A model generated the notes under the pieces. That model ran no database searches and was not told where the DNA came from. It saw only the letters and a program-made list of their open reading frames with translations. Of a stretch of DNA of 64,000 nucleotides, positions 55,250-62,765 are shown in pieces. The first letter of the stretch is position 1. Each line of letters starts with the position of its first letter. The stretch lies in assembly GCF_016650635.1 (NCBI RefSeq), contig NZ_JAEKFI010000002.1, forward strand, positions 186,001-250,000, written 5' to 3'. The DNA comes from Pseudomonas sp. TH43. GTDB lineage: Bacteria; Pseudomonadota; Gammaproteobacteria; Pseudomonadales; Pseudomonadaceae. Position numbers and translations under genes: made by a program.

Positions 55250-56374
55250 ATGAATAACAGCGCTTTCTTCACGCCCGCCACACTGGGCCTGCACACCCTG
55301 AAAAACCGTATCGTCCTGCCGCCCCTGACCCGTCAGCGCAGCACACAGCCAGGCAACATCGCCAATGAATTGATGGCCGAGTATTACCAGCAGCGTGCCG
55401 GCGCCGGTTTGCTCGTCACCGAAGGCACGCAAATCGAACCGCGCGGCCAGGGTTACGCCTGGACGCCGGGCATTCATACCCCCGAGCAAATTGCCGGGTG
55501 GCGCAAAGTCACCGAGGCTGTGCACGCCGTCGACGGGGTGATTTTCGCCCAGCTCTGGCACGTCGGCCGCGTCTCCCACACCGCGTTGCAACCTGGCGGC
55601 GCAGCGCCGGTATCGGCCTCGGCCGTGGCCACCGACCGAGTCAGCGTGTTCATCGAAACCGCGCCGGGTGCCGGTGAATTGGTCGCACCCTCCGCGCCTC
55701 GCGCACTGAGCACCGATGAAGTGCAGGACTTGATTCAGCTGTACATCCAGGCCGCACGCAACGCCATGGACGCCGGGTTCGACGGCATCGAACTGCATTG
55801 CGCCAATGGTTATCTGGTCAACCAGTTCATCTCCGCCCACAGCAATCTGCGCACCGATCAATACGGCGGTTCGCTGCACAATCGCCTGCGCTTTTTGCGT
55901 GAAGTGGTGGCCGGTGTCGCCGAATGCATCGGCAAAGAAAAAGTCGGCGTGCGTTTCGCGCCGTTGTTCACCACCACCGACGAAGCGCGGACGTATCTGG
56001 GCATGGTCGAGGAAGATCCGCACAGCACTTACATCGAAGCCATCAAAGTGCTGGAAGACGTCGGCATTGCTTACCTGTCCATCGCCGAAGCCGATTGGGA
56101 CAACGCGCCAGCGATGCCACAAACCTTTCGTCAGGCCGTACGCGACACGTTCAGCGGCGCGATCATTTACGCCGGCCGCTACAACGCCGAATCGGGCGCG
56201 CAGTTGCTCGACTCAGGCCTTGCCGACTTTGTCGCGTTCGGCCGCCCGTTCATGGCCAACCCGGACCTGCCGGCGCGCATTGCCAATGACTGGCCATTGA
56301 ATCCGCTGAACCCGGCGACGGTGTATGGCGGCAATGCCGAAGGCTATGTCGATTACCCTGTTTACAGCGCATAA
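55250..56374 (+). CDS. nemA: N-ethylmaleimide reductase / old yellow enzyme
   Basis: A 374-residue FMN enzyme of the old yellow enzyme family that reduces activated alkenes, quinones and nitro compounds with NADPH. Family features are NRIVLPPLTRQRS, QLWHVGRVSH with the substrate-binding histidine region, GFDGIELHCANGYL, and AFGRPFMANPDL for FMN phosphate binding. AAGG precedes ATG 55250 at 8 bp. It sits downstream of a TetR repressor of the NemR type and a DJ-1 protein, matching the nemRA logic in E. coli. Confidence 0.93.
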   Translation: MNNSAFFTPATLGLHTLKNRIVLPPLTRQRSTQPGNIANELMAEYYQQRAGAGLLVTEGTQIEPRGQGYAWTPGIHTPEQIAGWRKVTEAVHAVDGVIFAQLWHVGRVSHTALQPGGAAPVSASAVATDRVSVFIETAPGAGELVAPSAPRALSTDEVQDLIQLYIQAARNAMDAGFDGIELHCANGYLVNQFISAHSNLRTDQYGGSLHNRLRFLREVVAGVAECIGKEKVGVRFAPLFTTTDEARTYLGMVEEDPHSTYIEAIKVLEDVGIAYLSIAEADWDNAPAMPQTFRQAVRDTFSGAIIYAGRYNAESGAQLLDSGLADFVAFGRPFMANPDLPARIANDWPLNPLNPATVYGGNAEGYVDYPVYSA

Positions 56375-56559
56375 CGCAACGATCAAACCGGATCAGTGAA
56401 TGCTCCCGTCTCGGCGGGAGCCTTGCGTTACATCGCGCAGCAACGTTGTCCCTCCCATTCCTGGGCTTTCCCAAAGCCTCGATCCAGCAAGTGCCCGCCT
56501 CCAGAAAAAATTCACGCTGCATTGTCAGTTTGATTATTTCGGCCTATCTTTAAAAAACC

Positions 56560-56584
56560 TATACAAGCAGTCACCATATGTACA
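56560..56584. promoter_or_regulatory. Candidate LitR-type direct repeat 1
   Basis: TATACAAGC and TGTACAAGC occur 19 bp apart in the same orientation. The hexamers TATACA and TGTACA have a 13-bp gap, one more than the published P. putida LitR pattern T(G/A)TACA-N12-TGTACA as I recall it. An AT-rich stretch TTTAAAAAACC lies just before. Confidence 0.5.
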
Positions 56585-56702
56585 AGCAACGCCGACGCCA
56601 TTGACGGCCAAGGTTGACGGCGGAGGTTGCTCTGCGCGCAACATTTCGCGCGATGTCGACTGAAAGCTCTGTCGATTTTGCGCCGCGGACGCCCGGTAAA
56701 CC

Positions 56703-56726
56703 TGTACAGAAAAAGCAATCCGTACA
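56703..56726 (+). promoter_or_regulatory. Candidate LitR-type direct repeat 2, before the DUF3833 gene
   Basis: TGTACA-N12-CGTACA, 18-bp period, with one mismatch to the recalled LitR pattern. It lies 54 bp before the DUF3833 start, a promoter-proximal position. Confidence 0.55.
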
Positions 56727-56780
56727 ATCAACTTCACCCATGTTCACTCCCGCTCAACCGTGTGATCAGAGAGAACCTCT

Positions 56781-57323
56781 ATGACCCGTCTATTGGCTTT
56801 ACTGGCGCTGGCGCTCAGCCTGACCAGCTGCGGCAGCGTCGATGTCGACCACTACGCCAACCAGCAACCGTCGCTGGATCTGGTGCAGTTCTTCAGCAAG
56901 CCTGTCAAAGCCTGGGGGATCTTTCAGAAACGCTCGGGCGAAGTTGCCAAGCGCTTCGAGGTCGACGTCCAGAGTCATCGCGAGGGTAATAATCTGATTC
57001 TCGACGAGCGCTTCCTTTACAGCGATGGCACTCGTGAACGTCGCGTCTGGACGCTGACCCCGCAAGGGGATGGCCACTGGCGCGGCCGCGCTGGCGATGT
57101 CGTGGGCGAAGCAACGGGGCAAGTGGCCGGCAACGCATTACGTTGGCGCTACCGCCTGAGCCTTCCGGTCGATGGCTCCGTTTATGAGGTGAGCATGGAC
57201 GACTGGATGTACCTGATGGACGACGACACCCTGATCAATCGCACCAGCATGTCCAAGTTCGGTGTCGAAGTGGGCCAGGTGACGCTGTTTTTCCGCCGCC
57301 AGGCCGGGGCAGAACATCAATGA
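56781..57323 (+). CDS. DUF3833 family lipoprotein
   Basis: A 180-residue predicted lipoprotein: signal LLALLALALSLTSC with the lipobox cysteine at residue 17. The body has VQFFSKPVKAWGIFQKRSG, WTLTPQGDGHWRGRAGDVVG and WMYLMDDDTLINRTSMSKFG, the features of DUF3833, a family of unknown function with a lipocalin-like beta pattern. In pseudomonads and vibrios it is often found among light-induced genes near photolyases. Here it is 110 bp upstream of a photolyase gene and behind a LitR-type repeat, matching that context. Confidence 0.88.
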   Translation: MTRLLALLALALSLTSCGSVDVDHYANQQPSLDLVQFFSKPVKAWGIFQKRSGEVAKRFEVDVQSHREGNNLILDERFLYSDGTRERRVWTLTPQGDGHWRGRAGDVVGEATGQVAGNALRWRYRLSLPVDGSVYEVSMDDWMYLMDDDTLINRTSMSKFGVEVGQVTLFFRRQAGAEHQ

Positions 57324-57433
57324 ACGATTCGCTCTACAGGACTCACCTTGATGCACGCCGGAGCAAAGCGCTGCGGCTGCATTTTTTTTGCTGACACCTT
57401 GTTGATGCACCTGACGTTGCGGGACTCTACCGA

Positions 57434-58972
57434 ATGAACAAAGTTAATCGCTTGTACCTGATCCTCGGCGATCAACTGTCGTTTGACCTCGCCTCGTTGC
57501 AGGGGCTCGATCGCGCAAGTGATGCGGTCTTGATGGTCGAGGTCATGGAGGAAGCGAGCCATGTGCCTCACCACCCGCAGAAGATCGTCCTGATCTTCAG
57601 CGCCATGCGCCATTTCGCCAAGGCGCTGCAGGCCCGAGGCGTACGCGTCGAGTACGTCACTCTGGAAGACCCGAATAACAGTGGATCGGTGCCGGCTGAA
57701 TTGCGACGCTGGCAGGCCCTCCTGCAACCGGCCGAACTGCACGTCACTGAGTGCGGCGACTGGCGCCTGGAGCAGTCTCTCAAGGAGTGCGGTGTAGCCA
57801 TTGATTGGCACGCCGATACGCGTTTTCTGTGCAGTCGCGCCGAATTCAGCGCGTGGGCGGCCGGCAAAAAACAGCTGCGCATGGAGTTCTTCTACCGTGA
57901 GATGCGCCGCAAGAGCCGCTTACTGATCAATGGCGACGGTACACCGGTCGGCGGTGCCTGGAACTTTGACGCGGAAAACCGCAAAGCCCTGCCCAAGGGC
58001 GTGAAAGCCCCCTACCCGGTCGGCTTTTCCGCAGACGCCATTACCCGCGAAGTACTCGCGCTGGTCAAACAGCGCTTCAGCCACCACTACGGTGTCGTGG
58101 ATGATTTCAACTATCCGGTTACCCACGCCGACGCTCAATCGTTATGGAATTACTTTCTGGATTACGGCCTGGCCGGATTCGGCGACTACCAGGACGCCAT
58201 GGCCAACGATGAGCCGTTTCTGTTTCATGCGCGCATCAGTGCTGCGCTGAATATCGGTCTGCTCGATCTGCGGCAGCTGTGCAGTGACGTCGAGTCGGCT
58301 TACTGGTCAGGCAGCATTGCGCTCAACGCCGCCGAGGGATTCATTCGGCAACTGATCGGCTGGCGCGAATACGTACGCGGTGTTTACTGGCTGAAGATGC
58401 CTGATTACGCCCAAGGCAATTCATTCGCCAACAGCAGGCCTTTGCCAGCGTTCTACTGGACTGGCGAAACGCAGATGAACTGCATGCGCCAGGCGATCGG
58501 TCAAAGCCTGCAACACGCCTACGCCCATCACATCCAGCGGCTCATGGTCACGGGTAACTTTGCCCTGCTTGCCGGCATCGCCCCGAGCCAGATCTGCGAG
58601 TGGTACCTGGCGATCTACATGGACGCTTTCGACTGGGTGGAACTGCCCAACACCCTCGGCATGGTCATGCACGCTGACGGAGGTTACCTCGGCTCCAAGC
58701 CTTACTGCGCCAGCGGGCAATACATCAATCGCATGTCTGATTACTGTCGCGGCTGCGCCTACAAGGTCAGCGAAAGCACCGCCGACAACGCCTGCCCGTT
58801 CAATGCGCTGTACTGGCATTTTCTGCTGCGCCATGGCGATTTGCTGCGTGGCAATCAGCGTATGGCCATGATGTACAAAAACCTCGACCGTATGCCTCAA
58901 GCCAAGCAGCAGGCGCTTTGGCAGCGAGGACAGAAGTTGCTCGACATCCTCGATAACGGCGAAGCGTTATGA
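57434..58972 (+). CDS. phrB: FeS bacterial cryptochrome/(6-4) photolyase
   Basis: A 512-residue protein of the FeS-BCP family, which repairs (6-4) photoproducts using blue light, FAD, a lumazine antenna and a [4Fe-4S] cluster. All four cluster cysteines fall at the positions of Agrobacterium PhrB: C350, C438, C441 and C454 (MNCMRQ, DYCRGCAYK, NACPFN). The N-terminal YLILGDQLS and the FAD-domain GWREYVRGVYWL and HHIQRLMVTGNFALL are family signatures. It follows the DUF3833 gene on the same strand and is probably co-transcribed from the light-responsive promoter. Confidence 0.94.
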   Translation: MNKVNRLYLILGDQLSFDLASLQGLDRASDAVLMVEVMEEASHVPHHPQKIVLIFSAMRHFAKALQARGVRVEYVTLEDPNNSGSVPAELRRWQALLQPAELHVTECGDWRLEQSLKECGVAIDWHADTRFLCSRAEFSAWAAGKKQLRMEFFYREMRRKSRLLINGDGTPVGGAWNFDAENRKALPKGVKAPYPVGFSADAITREVLALVKQRFSHHYGVVDDFNYPVTHADAQSLWNYFLDYGLAGFGDYQDAMANDEPFLFHARISAALNIGLLDLRQLCSDVESAYWSGSIALNAAEGFIRQLIGWREYVRGVYWLKMPDYAQGNSFANSRPLPAFYWTGETQMNCMRQAIGQSLQHAYAHHIQRLMVTGNFALLAGIAPSQICEWYLAIYMDAFDWVELPNTLGMVMHADGGYLGSKPYCASGQYINRMSDYCRGCAYKVSESTADNACPFNALYWHFLLRHGDLLRGNQRMAMMYKNLDRMPQAKQQALWQRGQKLLDILDNGEAL

Positions 58973-59093
58973 AACAGGCTGCACGCACTGTTGCGGGTGC
59001 AACTAAAACATCGGCCGGCGTGTCAATGGTGGGATTCCCGATCCAGGTTTGAACCGTGTTTAATAAACGCCAACAAAAACCAACAAAGCCCGA

Positions 59094-61268
59094 GTGGTGA
59101 AAATTCTGAAACGGCTTACTCGCGAAGAACTGGAGGCAGAGCTCTTGCATCTGCGCCAGGTTCTGCAGAACAGCGCAGCAGCAACGCCGAACATGGCCGC
59201 CCAACTGGCCGCCAGCCGGGCGGCGCTCGCCAGTAGCGAAGCGCGTTTCAGCACCATCCTGGAAACCATCGAGGCAGCGTTCGCCATCGTCAAAGTCAAG
59301 TTCGACGCCGACGACCGCCCCGTGGATTACTGCTTTGTTGAAGCCAACCCGGCATTCGAACGGCACGCAGGCGTCAACCTGCGGGGTAAATGGGTCACCG
59401 AGTTCGCGCCCAATCTGGAGAGTTTCTGGTTCGAAACCTATGGCCACGTGGCCAAGACCGGAGAACCGGCGAACTTCGAGAATTACGCCAATACCTTTGA
59501 ACGCTGGTTCGATGTGCGCGCCGTGCGTGTCGGTGACCCCGCCGATCGACAAATCGCGATCTTTTTCAGTGACGTCACCGAACGCCGAGCGGCCGAGGAA
59601 CGGCTGCGGATCAGCGAGGCGGTAGCGCGGGAAAACGTCGAGCGCGTGCAACTGGCCCTCGCCGCCGGCGCCATTATCGGCACCTGGCATTGGGACCTGC
59701 CGACGGATCGCTTCACCGTGGACGAAGCCTTCGCCAGGGTTTTTGACCTTGATCCGGCGCTGGGCCACATCGGTCTGAGCCTGGAGCAAGTGGTAACCAC
59801 CGTCCACCCCGATGACCGGGACGGGGTCACGGGCGCGATCAATGAAGCGATTGCCCGTGGTGGCGCCTATTCCCATCAATACCGGGTGCGCGGCGCCGAT
59901 GGAAAATACAGCTGGATCGAAGCCAACGGGCGTGTCGAGTGCGCCGATGACGGTACCCCGCTGCGCTTTCCCGGGGTACTCATCGATGTTGAGGATCGGC
60001 GCAATGTCGAGGCCGAGCGAGATCGCGCGAACGCGGCATTGCGCGCGCTCAACGAAACACTGGAACAACGCGTATCCGCGCGCACGGCCGACCTCATGCA
60101 AGCCGAGGAAAAACTGCGCCAGTCGCAAAAGATGGAAGCCGTCGGTCAACTGACCGGCGGCCTGGCCCACGACTTCAACAATCTGCTGGCCGGCATCTCG
60201 GCCGCTCTGGAACTGATGGACAAACGTATCGGTCAAGGCCGTTTCAAGGACGTCGACAAATACATGGTGACCGCCCAGAGCGCGACCAAACGTGCCGCCG
60301 CCCTGACCCACCGCTTGCTGGCCTTCTCCCGCCGCCAGACACTCGATCCACGGCCGACGGATGTCAACATCCTGATCGTCGGGATGACCGAACTGATCCA
60401 GCGCACCGTAGGCCCCGGCATTCGTTTGAAAACGGTCGCGGCCGCGCAATTGTGGCCGACGCTCGTCGATGCCAGCCAACTGGAAAACGCCCTGCTGAAT
60501 CTGTGTATCAACGCCCGCGATGCCATGCCTGATGGCGGGCGTATCACCGTCGAAACGGCCAATCGCGCCATTGATGCTGCGTCGGCCAGCGCGCTGGACA
60601 TACCCGAAGGTGAGTACCTGTGCCTGTGCGTCACGGACACCGGAACCGGCATGGCGCCCGACATCATCGCCAAAGCCTTCGACCCGTTTTTCACCACCAA
60701 ACCACTTGGCCAGGGCACCGGTCTGGGGCTGTCGATGATCTACGGGTTCACCAAGCAATCCGGCGGACAGGTGCGCGCGCAGTCGCAAGTCGGCCAAGGC
60801 ACCACGATGTGTATCTACCTGCCACGCTACTACGGTGAGGCGCTGCAAAATCACGATGCCACGCACAGCACGACAACACCGCTTGCGAAACCAGGCGAGA
60901 CGATTCTGATTGTCGACGACGAACCCACGCTGCGCATGTTGCTCAACGATGTGCTTGGCGAACTGGGTTATAACCTGCTGGAAGCCGGCGACAGCGTCGA
61001 AGGCTTGCAAGTCTTGCGCTCGAATGCGCAAATCGACTTGCTCATCACCGATGTCGGATTACCGGGCGGCATGAACGGACGACAACTGGCCGATGCGGGC
61101 CGGGCCATCCGGCCAAAACTGAAGACTTTGTTCATTACCGGCTACGCAGAAAATGCTGTCATTGGCAGCAGTCAACTCGGGCCGGGCATGCAAGTGCTGA
61201 CCAAGCCTTTTGCGGTCGACACCCTGGTTTCACGGGTCAATAGCCTGATAGCCGCCAACGTTGAATGA
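59094..61268 (+). CDS. PAS-domain hybrid sensor histidine kinase
   Basis: A 724-residue cytoplasmic kinase without membrane helices. After a short coiled coil (residues 8-50), two PAS domains follow (about 50-165 and 185-305; the second ends with the FPGVLIDVEDRR PAC motif), then a linker coiled coil. The HisKA site is H359 (GGLAHDFNNLL), the ATPase has NLCINARDAMP, DTGTGM and GQGTGLGLSM, and a C-terminal receiver carries the phospho-acceptor D653 (LITDVGLPGG). No LOV cysteine motif is visible. The start is GTG 59094 with a poor ribosome site. It is 121 bp after the photolyase; a shared role is only suggested by position. Confidence 0.9.
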   Translation: MVKILKRLTREELEAELLHLRQVLQNSAAATPNMAAQLAASRAALASSEARFSTILETIEAAFAIVKVKFDADDRPVDYCFVEANPAFERHAGVNLRGKWVTEFAPNLESFWFETYGHVAKTGEPANFENYANTFERWFDVRAVRVGDPADRQIAIFFSDVTERRAAEERLRISEAVARENVERVQLALAAGAIIGTWHWDLPTDRFTVDEAFARVFDLDPALGHIGLSLEQVVTTVHPDDRDGVTGAINEAIARGGAYSHQYRVRGADGKYSWIEANGRVECADDGTPLRFPGVLIDVEDRRNVEAERDRANAALRALNETLEQRVSARTADLMQAEEKLRQSQKMEAVGQLTGGLAHDFNNLLAGISAALELMDKRIGQGRFKDVDKYMVTAQSATKRAAALTHRLLAFSRRQTLDPRPTDVNILIVGMTELIQRTVGPGIRLKTVAAAQLWPTLVDASQLENALLNLCINARDAMPDGGRITVETANRAIDAASASALDIPEGEYLCLCVTDTGTGMAPDIIAKAFDPFFTTKPLGQGTGLGLSMIYGFTKQSGGQVRAQSQVGQGTTMCIYLPRYYGEALQNHDATHSTTTPLAKPGETILIVDDEPTLRMLLNDVLGELGYNLLEAGDSVEGLQVLRSNAQIDLLITDVGLPGGMNGRQLADAGRAIRPKLKTLFITGYAENAVIGSSQLGPGMQVLTKPFAVDTLVSRVNSLIAANVE

Positions 61269-61316
61269 GGCCCCCGCGATCACTCGCGCGGATCGTCGCC
61301 ATCTTCTCCTGCAACG

Positions 61317-61344
61317 CAAAAAGCCTGCTTTTCAGGGCAGGCTT
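61317..61344 (-). terminator. Rho-independent terminator of ycaC
   Basis: On the minus strand AAGCCTGC and GCAGGCTT form a stem around CCTGAAAA, followed by a short T run. It lies 21 bp after the ycaC stop. Confidence 0.8.
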
Positions 61345-61364
61345 GGCGATGCAGCAATGCGTGA

Positions 61365-61997
61365 TTACTTCTGCTGAGCGGTCAGCGCCGCGTAGCCATT
61401 CATCAGGTTGCGATAGTTAGGGATCCGCTGCGACAGCAGATTGCCCAGGCCTTCAATGTCGTTGCGCCAGTCACGGTGCAACTCACACGCCACTGAAAAC
61501 CAGTTCATCAGTTGCGCGCCAGCCTGGGTCATGCGACTCCATGCCGCCTGCTGCACGGTGGTATTGAAGGTGCCGGAAGCATCGGTCACGACAAACACCT
61601 CAAACCCTTCCGCCAGCGCCGACAACGTCGGGAACGCCACACACACATCCGTCACTACGCCGGCAATGATGATCTGCTTACGGCCGGTAGCCTTGATCGC
61701 CTTGACAAAGTCTTCGTTGTCCCAGGCGTTGATCTGGCCTGGACGAGCAATGTACGGCGCATCCGGGAACATCTCTTTCAGTTCCGGCACCAGCGGGCCG
61801 TTCGGGCCTTGTTCGAAACTGGTGGTGAGGATGGTCGGCAAATTGAAGAATTTGGCGAGATCAGCCAGGGCCAGAACGTTGTTCTTGAACTCGTTCGGCG
61901 AGAAGTCCTGCACCAGCGAAATCAGCCCGGTCTGGTGATCGACCAGCAGCACGATGGCGTCGTCTTTGTTCAGGCGGTTGTAGGTTGGAGTGGTCAT
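61365..61997 (-). CDS. ycaC: YcaC-family isochorismatase-like hydrolase
   Basis: A 210-residue cysteine hydrolase fold protein nearly matching E. coli YcaC in pattern and length: LLVDHQTGLISLV with D20, YIARPGQINAWDNEDFVKA-type segment, and VVTDVCVAFPTL with the nucleophile C119. YcaC forms octamers whose substrate is unknown. ATG 61997 has AGGGA about 8 bp upstream. The adjacent Lrp-family regulator, 151 bp upstream on the same strand, may control it. Confidence 0.91.
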   Translation of the reverse strand: MTTPTYNRLNKDDAIVLLVDHQTGLISLVQDFSPNEFKNNVLALADLAKFFNLPTILTTSFEQGPNGPLVPELKEMFPDAPYIARPGQINAWDNEDFVKAIKATGRKQIIIAGVVTDVCVAFPTLSALAEGFEVFVVTDASGTFNTTVQQAAWSRMTQAGAQLMNWFSVACELHRDWRNDIEGLGNLLSQRIPNYRNLMNGYAALTAQQK

Positions 61998-62148
61998 GGT
62001 GTGCGTCCCTTTTCGATGTTGGAAGTTGTTGTTGCGTTCAAGTTGGGTACAGATTACTGACGCATCGAACGGGGATAAATCAGTTGAAAGGCGTTTCACT
62101 GTCAACCCAAAAGGGACAATCGATATTACTGTTCGAACGCCTTGGGCG

Positions 62149-62643
62149 TCAGCACTGGCCGGCCCCACTCGGCACGTCCAGCCCGACCTTGACCCGGTCC
62201 AGCGCCACGATGGTCTTGAACCAGGTGACGTTAGCGTTTTCGGCAAACAGTTTCCGCGCCAGCAGCTGGTACTCCTGCATGCTGGCAACCGTCAACACGA
62301 GGACAAAGTCCACTTCGCCGGTGACGTAGTAGCACTGCTGAACTTCGGGTACGGCAAAGTGCGCTTTCATGGCCTCCAGCGCTTCGAGGCTGGTACGTTC
62401 GGCCATCACTTCGACAATGATGGTAATCGGTCGCCCTACCGCCGTCGGGTCGACAATGGCGACATTGCCGGTGATGACGCCCGCTTCTTCCATTCGTTTG
62501 ATACGGCGCTGAACAGCGGCTGTGCTGAGGTTTACCTGCTCGGCCATCAGGCGCAACGGCGTGGTGTTGTCGCGCTGGACGAGGTCGAGGATGGCCCGGT
62601 CGAACTTGTCCAGTGAGTCGAAAGCTGCGAGGTTTTTGGCCAT
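62149..62643 (-). CDS. Lrp/AsnC-family transcriptional regulator
   Basis: A 164-residue regulator: N-terminal helix-turn-helix (LDKFDRAILDLVQRDNTTPL, then LSTAAVQRRIKRMEEAGVI) and a C-terminal RAM ligand-binding domain (VQQCYYVTGEVDFVLVLTV, WFKTIVALDRVK). ATG 62643 was chosen over a TTG two codons upstream. It diverges from a lactate-permease-family gene, with two similar GAGAAAT-type sites in the 122-bp gap. Probably a specific regulator of that transporter rather than global Lrp. Confidence 0.9.
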   Translation of the reverse strand: MAKNLAAFDSLDKFDRAILDLVQRDNTTPLRLMAEQVNLSTAAVQRRIKRMEEAGVITGNVAIVDPTAVGRPITIIVEVMAERTSLEALEAMKAHFAVPEVQQCYYVTGEVDFVLVLTVASMQEYQLLARKLFAENANVTWFKTIVALDRVKVGLDVPSGAGQC

Positions 62644-62652
62644 GGTCAATCC

Positions 62653-62720
62653 GTGAGAAATTTTCTCGAAAACTAGCAGAAAACCGCGACCCTTTATCTG
62701 ATCGTGAGAAATATTATCGT
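62653..62720. promoter_or_regulatory. Paired candidate Lrp-family operators
   Basis: CGTGAGAAATTTTCTCG (62653-62669) contains an exact dyad GAGAAA-T-TTTCTC; a degenerate copy CGTGAGAAATATTATCG starts at 62704, exactly 51 bp on (about five helical turns). Both lie in the gap between the divergent regulator and permease. Confidence 0.55.
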
Positions 62721-62765
62721 GCTCGCCGCCTGCATTCGCAGCGACTCACACAGGATTTCATTGGC

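Larger units (their letters stand above)
56375..56780. other. Intergenic region with two LitR-type candidate sites
   Basis: About 400 bp with no convincing gene; the short open frames here lack ribosome sites and family features. It contains two TGTACA-type direct repeats (listed separately) and ends at the DUF3833 gene. Confidence 0.6.

Noticed and set aside
56400..56663. 87-codon plus-strand frame after nemA
   Set aside because: No ribosome site, no recognisable family, and it covers the candidate LitR repeat; probably chance.
57320..57394. 24-codon frame starting in an ATGA overlap with the DUF3833 stop
   Set aside because: The start overlap is suggestive, but the peptide has no features and could be chance; not enough to call a gene.
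58800..61031. 743-codon open frame on the minus strand
   Set aside because: It lies opposite the hybrid histidine kinase and the photolyase end. Catalytic residues of the plus-strand proteins are intact, and the minus-strand product has no family features.
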